From assembly GCF_000758585.1 (NCBI RefSeq), contig NZ_CP009281.1:2418001-2482000 (forward strand): a stretch of 64,000 nt of DNA. The letters are read 5' to 3'. This document shows, one piece after another, positions 25,768 through 34,001 of this stretch (position 1 is the first letter of the stretch; each line of letters opens with the position of its first letter). The stretch is from Paenibacillus sp. FSL R5-0345. Lineage in GTDB: Bacteria; Bacillota; Bacilli; Paenibacillales; Paenibacillaceae. A program made the position numbers and the translations under genes. Below the pieces are notes generated by a model that searched no databases, was not told the DNA's origin, and saw nothing but the letters and a program-made list of their open reading frames with translations.

Positions 25768-27162
25768 ATGAAAAAGAAATGGTTGATGATGTTACTGGCC
25801 ATGATTACACTGATGGTTTATCCGGTAAGTGCTTTTGCGGCAGACGGTCCGACAAACGCAGATTTGCAAATCGGGTTGGACACTGCGTTCACCTTCCTGG
25901 CATTCATTTTAGTTTTCTTTATGCAAGCGGGGTTTGCAATGCTTGAAGCAGGTTCAGTTCGGATGAAGAATGCAGGTCACGTAGCCGGTAAGACGGTACT
26001 GACACTGGCCATTGCGAGTCTTTGCTTCTGGGCTGTTGGCTTTGGTCTTGGCTTCGGTAACGGTAACGGCTTCTTCGGAACTACAGGCTTCTTGTATGGC
26101 GGAGATTCAACAGCATCTTCATTTGAATCACTTGCATTTTCTGATGTTACTTTAAATGTTAAATTCTTGTTCCAAATGGCCTTTGCAGCGGTTTCCTTAG
26201 CTATCGTATCTGGAGGTATGGCAGAACGTGCAAAGATTAGTGTGTACATTATATTCGGAATTTTATTCTCAATCGTAATTTATCCTGTCGTAGCGCACTG
26301 GGTATGGGGTGGCGGTTGGTTGGCTGAGCTGGGAATGCAAGATTATGCGGGTTCCACGGTTGTCCATCTTACAGGTGCAACTGCAGCGGTAGTAGCGACC
26401 ATATTGCTTAAGCCACGACTTGGCAAGTTCAATAAAGATGGTAAACCGGTCATTATTCCAGGTCATAACCAAGTATTCACTGTACTAGGTGTGATTATCC
26501 TCTGGTTTGGTTGGTTCGGATTCAATCCAGGTAGTGCTTTGTCCCCAATGGGAGGTTTCTTTGGTCACGTAGCATTAACTACGAATATCGCAGCAGCAGC
26601 AGGCGGATTGGCAGCTTTGATTGCTTCTTGGTTGTATTTTGGTAAATCTGATATTCCTGCAATGCTGAATGGTGTTCTAGCTGCGCTGGTTGCAATTACT
26701 GGAGCATGCGCTTATGTTGAACCATGGGCAGCAATTATTATTGGATTGGTTGCAGGTGCGTTCACATTCATGACTTCCCAATGGCTGGAACGTGCAGGGC
26801 TTGACGATCCGATCTATGCTTTCTCTGTACATGGTATTGCGGGAATGTGGGGGGCGGTTTCCACAGGTCTATTCGCTGTACCGGAGCTGATTACTAAAGG
26901 TGGCTTGGTAGGGGAAGCTGGATTGTTCTACGGTGGCGGTTTCCACCAACTGGGTGTTCAAGTACTGGGGGTAGTTGGAACTTTTGCTTTCGTAGCTGTA
27001 CTTTCTTTCATCATCTTGTATGTAATGAAGGTGACGATCGGACTTCGTGTTACGGAAGAAGAAGAATTGATGGGTCTGGATATCAGTGAGCATGGTACTT
27101 ACGGATACCCTGAACAAATGAAATTAATCGCTGAATCGGAATCCAAAACCCTTAAACAATAA
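25768..27162 (+). CDS. amtB: Ammonium transporter (Amt/MEP family)
   Basis: 464 residues with a cleavable-looking signal (MKKKWLMMLLAMITLMVYPV then ASAFAAD-like site) and eleven membrane helices. Typical Amt segments: FMQAGFAMLEAGSVRMKN, GWFGFNPGSAL and the pore His regions in FSVHGIAGMWG. I choose ATG 25768, behind GGGGAGTGGGG, since it yields the signal peptide. Unusually, no glnK follows; the next gene encodes a GlnD-like protein. Controlled by a GlnR/TnrA box. Confidence 0.95.
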   Translation: MKKKWLMMLLAMITLMVYPVSAFAADGPTNADLQIGLDTAFTFLAFILVFFMQAGFAMLEAGSVRMKNAGHVAGKTVLTLAIASLCFWAVGFGLGFGNGNGFFGTTGFLYGGDSTASSFESLAFSDVTLNVKFLFQMAFAAVSLAIVSGGMAERAKISVYIIFGILFSIVIYPVVAHWVWGGGWLAELGMQDYAGSTVVHLTGATAAVVATILLKPRLGKFNKDGKPVIIPGHNQVFTVLGVIILWFGWFGFNPGSALSPMGGFFGHVALTTNIAAAAGGLAALIASWLYFGKSDIPAMLNGVLAALVAITGACAYVEPWAAIIIGLVAGAFTFMTSQWLERAGLDDPIYAFSVHGIAGMWGAVSTGLFAVPELITKGGLVGEAGLFYGGGFHQLGVQVLGVVGTFAFVAVLSFIILYVMKVTIGLRVTEEEELMGLDISEHGTYGYPEQMKLIAESESKTLKQ

Positions 27163-27192
27163 TATTAATCCTCAGACAGGGAGGCGGACCGT

Positions 27193-28275
27193 GTGGCTTC
27201 GATGGAGTTAACAGATGAGTATAATGATGAAAGCTTTAGGACCATCGTCTTAGCCGGTTCGCCACAGGAGCTTAAAGAGAGGCGAATTGCTTGCCAAAGT
27301 ATTCTGCTTGAACAGTTAAATGTGATTCCAATTGAGGAATGGATGTTTCGTGTGAATACGATGCATGATCTTATTGCACAGACTGCGGTACTCATATGTG
27401 AGGCGCAAATGAAAGAGGCGGGCTATGGCCCGCCTCCCTGTGCTTATTCCTTTATTGTGTTTGGCAGTAGTGGGAGGCAGGAGGCTACGCTGTGGAGTGA
27501 TCAGGATAATGGACTGATCGTTGACGGTGAGCCAGATGGTGAGAAGAATAGATATTTTGAATTTTTTGGAACGATATTATCCGATCTGCTTGAAGAGGTA
27601 GGATATGAGAAATGTGCAGGGAAGGTCATGTGTTCCCAAGGGATGTGGCGGAAGACCTTATCTGAATGGATGGAGCAATTGAAGGAATGGAGAACCCAAT
27701 TGGAATGGGAGCCTATCCGGTATCTTATCATTTCTTCAGATATGCGCCATGTTGCAGGAAGTGCTGAGTTATCAGCGCTGTGGCAAGAGGCTTTTTATGA
27801 AGGCTTTGTTGACAACGAAAAGTTGTCCGTTGCCGTTCTTCGTAATACAGTCCGCCATAAAGCGACTTTGAATCTGCTGGGACAGGTGTTGACAGAGCGC
27901 TTTGGTGATTATGCAGGTGGATTTGATATTAAGTATGGGGTCTATATCCCATTAGTAAATATTGTTAGACGATTGTCATTATTGCATGGAATTAAAGCTA
28001 ACTCGACCTTAGAGCGAATTGAAGAGCTTGATAAGCTTCACAAGTATCAACATTTGGATAATATTCGGCGAGCTTTCTTGCTGGCGATGCGGATGCGAGT
28101 GAACACACCATTTAGTGTCCAGGATGGACTGTTAATCAGCAGTGATTATGTTGCTGAAAGTGAACTGAAGAATAAGCAGCTGTTGTCTGAGCTGCGAGAA
28201 AGTCTGCTGCTTGTTAGACGTCTTCATCGGGCGTTGCAGCGTCAGCTCCGCTCAGCGGAAAGGTGGCGAACATGA
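27193..28275 (+). CDS. DUF294 nucleotidyltransferase-like protein (GlnD-type fold)
   Basis: 360 residues. The nucleotidyltransferase core is at about 95-120: FGSSGRQEATLWSDQDNG, with the GS-x-G-R-x-E and DxD motifs shared with GlnD/uridylyltransferases. The C-terminal half is helical (DUF294 substrate-binding-like domain). No CBS or cyclic-nucleotide domain is attached, unlike many relatives. GTG start at 27193 with GGGAGG 8 nt upstream, 30 bp after amtB. Modification of a nitrogen-signalling partner is plausible but unproven, since no PII gene is in the window. Confidence 0.85.
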   Translation: MASMELTDEYNDESFRTIVLAGSPQELKERRIACQSILLEQLNVIPIEEWMFRVNTMHDLIAQTAVLICEAQMKEAGYGPPPCAYSFIVFGSSGRQEATLWSDQDNGLIVDGEPDGEKNRYFEFFGTILSDLLEEVGYEKCAGKVMCSQGMWRKTLSEWMEQLKEWRTQLEWEPIRYLIISSDMRHVAGSAELSALWQEAFYEGFVDNEKLSVAVLRNTVRHKATLNLLGQVLTERFGDYAGGFDIKYGVYIPLVNIVRRLSLLHGIKANSTLERIEELDKLHKYQHLDNIRRAFLLAMRMRVNTPFSVQDGLLISSDYVAESELKNKQLLSELRESLLLVRRLHRALQRQLRSAERWRT

Positions 28276-29021
28276 GGGAGCCGAACAAGAATGGGGGATT
28301 TTGGAATAACCTGAGACAAGGCGGAATGCCGTCGGCGATCGCTTCGATGAAGGGTGGAGAAACGGCTCATCAGACTGCACAGCAAATGGCCTATATCCGA
28401 TCACTCATGCGTGAAAAGCGTCGTCCTGAGGTGCTGCGTACCCCGCTGTCAGAACTTGAGACTGTTATATTTGACTTAGAGACGACGGGATTCTCTCATC
28501 AGCATGGGGATGAAATTATGTCGTTTGGTGCAATTAAGGTTGTTGGAGAGAATATTAAGGAAGATGAATGCTTTTATACCTTGGTGAATTGTCAGACGAC
28601 TATTCCAGATGATATTACGAGGTTAACAGGGATAACGGAAGAAATGACTGGGTCCGCCCCCTCCTTAATAGATGGTCTTCACAATTTTATGTCCTTTGTC
28701 GGGCAAAATGTGCTGGTGGCACATGCAAGCTCTCATGATAAAGCTTTTCTTAATGCTGCGTTATGGAAAACTTCTAAAGTTCAGCTTACACACCGGGTGC
28801 TGGATACGATGATGCTTGCACGTTGGCTCGAGCCGCAGCGTAGCAACTATACACTCGACGAGCTGTTAAATGTCCATGAAATTCCGGTTCGTGGACGTCA
28901 CAATGCATTAGAAGATGCCAAAATGACAGCCCAACTATGGGTGGCTTATCTTCGAGAAATATCGGAGCGGGGTCAAGTAGATACCTTAGGTGATTTATAT
29001 GCTTATTTGAGTAGAACGTGA
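28272..29021 (+). CDS. DnaQ-like 3'-5' exonuclease (DEDDh)
   Basis: 249 residues. Exo I is FDLETTGF (D/E near 68-70), Exo II is HASSHDKAF, and Exo III is RHNALEDAKMTA with the His/Asp pair, so all DEDDh catalytic residues are present. The first 55 residues are an extra polar N-terminus. ATG 28272 overlaps the DUF294 stop (ATGA). DUF294 and DnaQ-type exonuclease genes are often neighbours elsewhere, and here the pair sits behind amtB. The 3' end overlaps the convergent JAMM gene by 19 bp. Confidence 0.88.
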   Translation: MREPNKNGGFWNNLRQGGMPSAIASMKGGETAHQTAQQMAYIRSLMREKRRPEVLRTPLSELETVIFDLETTGFSHQHGDEIMSFGAIKVVGENIKEDECFYTLVNCQTTIPDDITRLTGITEEMTGSAPSLIDGLHNFMSFVGQNVLVAHASSHDKAFLNAALWKTSKVQLTHRVLDTMMLARWLEPQRSNYTLDELLNVHEIPVRGRHNALEDAKMTAQLWVAYLREISERGQVDTLGDLYAYLSRT

Positions 29022-29479
29022 AGCGGGGCTTGAATTAATTCAGGGACAGGTGTTCCTTGTTCATTTGAATACCGCTCAATATAAAATCCATTCAGAATTG
29101 GAGAGCAACCATCTTTAGTTCTGGGAGAACCGATAAGGTAGATCTTAAATTCAGGCCCTAGTGCTGCTAATCCTTTATAATCAGCGAGCGAGGGTATTGG
29201 TTCTGAATTTGGATGGGAATGAAATAAACCGATGAGTGTCGGCTCATTGTAAAGGACATGAATCCACTCTTCAGGGTGGGGAGTAAATGTGTGCAGCGGG
29301 TCTGGCGCTACGTTGCGCATAGGTACGTAAGTATCGATGAGCATGCCACCCGCTGCGGCAGCACCCAGCAGGACTCCGCATGCTTCATGCGGATAACTGG
29401 ACAGCAGGTGCTTCCCCAGCGCTTGCTGTACGGAATGTTTCAGTCTTATAGGCTGAATATTTCCCTGTAATGTTGCCAT
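29003..29479 (-). CDS. JAMM/MPN metalloprotease domain protein (M67)
   Basis: 158 residues, a single stand-alone MPN+ domain. Visible catalytic set: Glu32 in YPHEACGVLLG and HSHPNSEPIPSLAD (His87, His89, Ser97, Asp100), the HxHx7Sx2D zinc motif. Bacterial family members remove ubiquitin-like or ThiS/MoaD-type tails or act as cysteine-pathway peptidases; no such partner is adjacent. GAGGGGTG 5 nt before ATG 29479. Converges on and overlaps the exonuclease gene with no terminator between them. Confidence 0.85.
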   Translation of the reverse strand: MATLQGNIQPIRLKHSVQQALGKHLLSSYPHEACGVLLGAAAAGGMLIDTYVPMRNVAPDPLHTFTPHPEEWIHVLYNEPTLIGLFHSHPNSEPIPSLADYKGLAALGPEFKIYLIGSPRTKDGCSPILNGFYIERYSNEQGTPVPELIQAPLHVLLK

Positions 29480-29502
29480 TTGTTCACCCCTCTCTCTTCA
29501 TT

Positions 29503-29536
29503 AGGGTTTCGTCGCTGACGGAACCCTCTTTTTTGT
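29503..29536 (+). terminator. Plus-strand terminator beyond the JAMM gene
   Basis: AGGGTTTCGTC-GCT-GACGGAACCCT followed by CTTTTTTG. It faces the amtB operon, 480 bp past that operon's last stop. Confidence 0.85.
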
Positions 29537-29674
29537 ATGAAAATATGTGTACAAGTTTCTTGCTATACAAAAATTTTTATATTTCTTTTTCTCTAAAAAA
29601 TGGATGGTTTGAAATTGAAGTTAATGAGGGTACAATAGTAGAAAACTATTCCATTTGAAAAGGAACAGATCCCA

Positions 29675-30238
29675 ATGAAAGCAGTAAATAAATTAAATAT
29701 CACGATAGTAATTCTTATTGTATGCGTAGCAGGGTTTGCGGTGTGGCATAATCGTGAGCCGAAGGCTGTCGCTGTTTTTGGACAGCAAGATGAGCCGCCA
29801 ATGAAAATTGGGCCTAGGGCTGGATTGCTCGCGCCTTCATTTTCACTCCAAGGAACGGATGGAACTATCTATGCTGTTAACGGTCCGCGTGAGAAGGCGG
29901 TCCTCGTTAATTTCTGGGCATCCTGGTGTGATCCCTGCAAGCAGGAAGCTCCTGAGCTTAATGCCATGGCGGAAAAGTATAAGGATGTTCTAGATATTTA
30001 CGGTATTAATGTGAGTAGTCAGGATTATAAACCTAATGCAGAACGTTTTATCAAGAAATACGGTCTTGTATTCCCGGTTATGTTTGATGTGAAAGATGAG
30101 GTATATAGCAAATATAACGGAGCCGTATTTCCAACCAACGTGCTTATTGACAAGAATGGAGTCATCTCAGAAATTATTTTGGGCATTCTTAGTCCGGAAG
30201 AGCTGGAGAAGAAAATAATCAAGCTTACCGAATCATAA
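29675..30238 (+). CDS. ResA/TlpA-like membrane-anchored thioredoxin
   Basis: 187 residues: one N-terminal helix (about 8-24) as membrane anchor, then an extracytoplasmic thioredoxin fold with WASWCDPCKQ (Cys85/Cys88) and the cis-Pro region VFPTNVLIDKNG. ResA-type proteins reduce apocytochrome or other surface disulfides. The active site CDPC differs from the CEPC of Bacillus ResA, and no ccm/res genes are adjacent. AAAAGGA precedes the ATG. Confidence 0.85.
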   Translation: MKAVNKLNITIVILIVCVAGFAVWHNREPKAVAVFGQQDEPPMKIGPRAGLLAPSFSLQGTDGTIYAVNGPREKAVLVNFWASWCDPCKQEAPELNAMAEKYKDVLDIYGINVSSQDYKPNAERFIKKYGLVFPVMFDVKDEVYSKYNGAVFPTNVLIDKNGVISEIILGILSPEELEKKIIKLTES

Positions 30239-30265
30239 AGGGTCTACACCTAGAATTATAAAAGG

Positions 30266-30304
30266 CCCCCTTCATTACAGTTGGACTGTTGAAGGGGGTT
30301 CTTC
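30266..30304. terminator. Bidirectional terminator between the ResA-like gene and cimA
   Basis: CCCCCTTCA / TGAAGGGGG with inner ACAGT / ACTGT stem. T-rich on both sides (TTCTTC plus, CTTTTAT minus). Confidence 0.8.
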
Positions 30305-30333
30305 GTCATATGAATGCTTATAAACGATATGAA

Positions 30334-31953
30334 TTAATGATTTACCAGACCTCTAGGTTCACTACTTGCAGAATTTTCATTGTCCAGCGAGAGTTGATTC
30401 AGAAGTGCGTAACGCATACTGTCAACAAGTGCTTCCCAGCTTGCTTCAATGACGTTACTGGAGACGCCAACCGTACTCCAAGTGTCTGTGAAGTTTTTAG
30501 ATTCAATCAATACCCGTACCTTCGCCGCAGTCTGATCCTGTTCATCTATTACACGGACTTTATAGTCGGATAGATGCATATCTTTCAATTGCGGGAAGTA
30601 GGTCTGCAGCGCTTTACGAAGAGCGTTGTCGAGTGCGTTGACCGGACCGTTACCTTCAGCAGCGGTATAGAGGTTCTCATTGCCCACTTTCAATTTCACG
30701 AAGGCTTCAGAGACTACGGGATGCTCTGCGGTTTTTTCGACTAACATCTTGAAGGATTCAAAAGTGAAGGTTTCGTTCATCTCGCCGGTAGCTTCCCGAA
30801 GCAGAAGCTCCAGTGACGCATCGGCACCTTCAAATTGATAACCTTGATGTTCCATCGTTTTGATCTTTTCGATCACCCGGCGAGCTTGCTCACTGCTTGG
30901 GTCCAGATTTAAACCCATATCCTGCGCTTTGGAGAGCACGTTGCTCTGTCCAGCCAGTTCAGAGACCAGGACGCGTTGCTTGTTGCCGACAAGCTCAGGA
31001 GCGATGTGCTCATAGGTCCGTGAATCGCGCATGATGGCGGAGACATGGATTCCACCTTTGTGTGCGAAGGCTGCATTTCCAACGTATGGCTGGTTTACCG
31101 GCATATTAACATTGGCTACTTCACTGATGTAACGTGCTGTGTTCGTTAGCTGTGGTAATGAATCACCAGGAATACAGTGGTACCCCATTTTGAGCTGAAG
31201 GGTAGGGATGATAGAACATAGATTGGCATTTCCGCAACGTTCACCGTACCCATTGATGGTGCCTTGAACTTGCCGTGCTCCAGCTCCGATGGCGCTAAGG
31301 GTATTAGCTACCGCCAACTCACAGTCATTGTGAGTGTGAATTCCGAAATTCGCTCCTGGGAGTTGTTGACTCAGAGTAGTAACGATCTCATGAATTTCAA
31401 ATGGTAATGTTCCACCGTTGGTATCGCACATCACAAGCCAATCTGCTCCGGCTTCCCGGGCTTTGGACAGAACGGCTGCTGCATATTCAGGGTTGTTCTT
31501 GTACCCGTCAAAGAAATGCTCGGCATCAAAAATCACTTCTAGGCCTTGACGTTTCAAATAGGATATGGAGTCGCCAATCATGGCGAGATTCTCCTCAAGT
31601 GTAGTTTGTAATGCAGTGTGCACATGAAAATCCCAAGATTTTCCGACGAGTGTAGCAGCAGGAACCCCTGCATCAATCATACGTTTTAAATTGTCATCGT
31701 TTTCGGCCAAGGAATTCTTCCGCCGAGTGCTGCCGAACGCTGTAATTTTGGCGTTCAGATGAAGCTCCTTGACTCTTTTAAAAAATTCAATGTCTTTATT
31801 GTTGCTTCCCGGGATGCCACCTTCAATATAGTGCACACCCAGATCATCGAGCTTCTTGGCAATCTTCAGCTTGTCGTCAGCCGACAGACTGATACCTTCA
31901 CCTTGGGTGCCGTCGCGTAATGTTGTATCGAAGATGGAGATGGACTTAGACAT
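30334..31953 (-). CDS. cimA: (R)-citramalate synthase
   Basis: Condenses pyruvate and acetyl-CoA to citramalate for isoleucine synthesis without threonine. 539 residues: a DRE-TIM barrel starting FDTTLRDGTQGEG (8-20) with HTHNDCELAVAN metal ligands near 213-224, then the C-terminal LeuA allosteric dimer domain (about 400-535). The IEGGIPGSNNKD segment is typical of CimA (TIGR00977). ATG 31953 has AGGAGG 7 nt upstream; a longer frame start at 32007 has none. Divergent from dinB. Confidence 0.93.
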   Translation of the reverse strand: MSKSISIFDTTLRDGTQGEGISLSADDKLKIAKKLDDLGVHYIEGGIPGSNNKDIEFFKRVKELHLNAKITAFGSTRRKNSLAENDDNLKRMIDAGVPAATLVGKSWDFHVHTALQTTLEENLAMIGDSISYLKRQGLEVIFDAEHFFDGYKNNPEYAAAVLSKAREAGADWLVMCDTNGGTLPFEIHEIVTTLSQQLPGANFGIHTHNDCELAVANTLSAIGAGARQVQGTINGYGERCGNANLCSIIPTLQLKMGYHCIPGDSLPQLTNTARYISEVANVNMPVNQPYVGNAAFAHKGGIHVSAIMRDSRTYEHIAPELVGNKQRVLVSELAGQSNVLSKAQDMGLNLDPSSEQARRVIEKIKTMEHQGYQFEGADASLELLLREATGEMNETFTFESFKMLVEKTAEHPVVSEAFVKLKVGNENLYTAAEGNGPVNALDNALRKALQTYFPQLKDMHLSDYKVRVIDEQDQTAAKVRVLIESKNFTDTWSTVGVSSNVIEASWEALVDSMRYALLNQLSLDNENSASSEPRGLVNH

Positions 31954-32132
31954 GAGTGTCCTCCTAAAAGTTTTGTAAGCTTCGTCTTCCGGATTCACTT
32001 CGTGCAAAACTCACATCGGAAGCATTGGCAAGGGAAATGAATTTATATATTATAGCATTTTTACGCGGGAATGTAACAAAGAACTTTACAGTTACTAAAG
32101 TTGACCTAACCGCAGCGGAGAGGTATTCTAAA

Positions 32133-33464
32133 TTGGACAATAGAGACCCTGAGGATAAGAAGGTAGATATTGTGCAGAATGTTGATCAGTATTATCCAAC
32201 GAGTGGCAGGGTCATCCTGCATGTGGATATGAATGCTTTTTATTGCTCGGTGCATGAGGCAGAGGACCCGGACCAATTCAGAGGTAAGGCTACTGCAGTT
32301 GCAGGTAGTGTTGAATTACGGAAAGGGATCATTGTTACTTGTTCGTATGTCGCCCGCAGATTGGGGATCTCGACGGGTATGCAGGTACAAAAGGCACTTC
32401 GGATTTGTCCATCGCTTATCGTTATTAAGCCGGACTTCCATTTATACCGGAAATATTCTAATGCTTTTATGCAGATTGCCTATAGCTATACACCTTTATT
32501 GGAAGCAGTGTCGATAGATGAATGTTACTTAGATATCACGGGCTCCAGGCAATTCGGTACTCCTATGGAAATTGCGGAAACTATCCAACGACGTATAATG
32601 GAAGAATTGGGTTTGCCGTGCTCTATTGGTATTGCCCCAAATAAGCTGCTGGCGAAGATGGCCTCCGATTTAAAAAAACCAAATGGTATATCGGTACTGC
32701 GGCTTCGCGATGTTCCTAAGATTTTATGGGACAAGCCATGTAATGAAATGTTCGGTATAGGTGGAAAAACAGCAGAAAAGCTTCGAAAGCTGGGTATTTA
32801 CAGTATTGGTCAATTAGCAGCAGCGGATGAGAAAATGCTCGTTGAGAATTTTGGAGTTATGGGCTCATGGCTAAAGCGTGCAGGGAACGGCATCGATAAT
32901 GGGATAGTAAATCCTGAACGAGAGCAAAGTAAGTCGATCGGACACACCACCACACTGCCGCGGGATGTCGTTGGCCTTGCTGAGGTACGACCCATTTTGC
33001 TGAATTTAAGTGATCAGGTAGCCCGGCGCTTGCGTAAGCAAGGGCTTGTTGCTTCGGGTGTTCAGCTAACCATTCGAACGCCAGATATGAAGACGATTAC
33101 TCGCTCGCGTCAGCTTGAGGCACCTTCAGAGAGTGGTGAAGATATCTACAAGTCTGTTTGTGATCTCTATGTTCGACATTGGAATGGTGAGAAGCCAGTT
33201 CGACTGCTTGGTGTGACATTGCAAGGATTGATCGCTAAAGAGGAATCTGCAATTCAACTGGATTTGTTCGATTACGAACGTCAGCCAAAGAAAGAATCAC
33301 TGACCAAGGCCATGGATATGCTGCGCAATAAATTTGGTGAAAATGCAGTTTTGACCGCCGGGATGTTAAGTGATACTCATTCTGCAAGGCTTCGTAATCA
33401 TAAAGAACGTGGTACCTCGCTGCAAAAGGATAACCTGCTATCTGTTGAGCCGGATAATGAGTGA
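32133..33464 (+). CDS. dinB: DNA polymerase IV (Y family, DinB)
   Basis: Error-prone translesion polymerase, 443 residues. Catalytic motifs ILHVDMNAFYCSVHEAE (metal Asp) and VSIDECYLD (Asp-Glu) are present; helix-hairpin-helix and little-finger domains follow. A beta-clamp-binding motif QLDLF lies near residue 378. I choose TTG 32133 because GGAGAGGT is 8 nt upstream; the open frame to 32025 has no RBS. A tail of about 60 residues follows the clamp motif, longer than usual. No LexA box recognised upstream. Confidence 0.9.
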   Translation: MDNRDPEDKKVDIVQNVDQYYPTSGRVILHVDMNAFYCSVHEAEDPDQFRGKATAVAGSVELRKGIIVTCSYVARRLGISTGMQVQKALRICPSLIVIKPDFHLYRKYSNAFMQIAYSYTPLLEAVSIDECYLDITGSRQFGTPMEIAETIQRRIMEELGLPCSIGIAPNKLLAKMASDLKKPNGISVLRLRDVPKILWDKPCNEMFGIGGKTAEKLRKLGIYSIGQLAAADEKMLVENFGVMGSWLKRAGNGIDNGIVNPEREQSKSIGHTTTLPRDVVGLAEVRPILLNLSDQVARRLRKQGLVASGVQLTIRTPDMKTITRSRQLEAPSESGEDIYKSVCDLYVRHWNGEKPVRLLGVTLQGLIAKEESAIQLDLFDYERQPKKESLTKAMDMLRNKFGENAVLTAGMLSDTHSARLRNHKERGTSLQKDNLLSVEPDNE

Positions 33465-33536
33465 CAAGAACGTTCTTTGACGTGTCAAAATATATGCCGT
33501 AGATTGCGTCAGAAATGCAAACGTATTGAAAATCAA

Positions 33537-33565
33537 TTGAAATTGTATTCTTTTTATATTAATAT
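33537..33565 (+). promoter_or_regulatory. Probable promoter of the ferredoxin gene
   Basis: TTGAAA (33537-33542), 17-bp spacer, TAATAT (33560-33565). Confidence 0.5.
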
Positions 33566-33576
33566 GAGAAAAATAA

Positions 33577-33867
<291 letters not shown>

Positions 33868-33900
33868 TTACTCGATAAAGAGTAACGTACGACACAACAT

Positions 33901-33948
33901 AAAGACATCTCCTTTGAACTTTTTGTTCAGCTAGGGATGTCTTTTTTG
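33901..33948 (+). terminator. Terminator of the ferredoxin gene
   Basis: AAAGACATC / GATGTCTTT with inner TGAAC-TTTTT-GTTCA stem, then TTTT. Confidence 0.88.
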
Positions 33949-34001
33949 CTATGTCTGACCGATATTAATAAGGTAGGAATTATAAATACTCGGAGGTTCC
34001 G

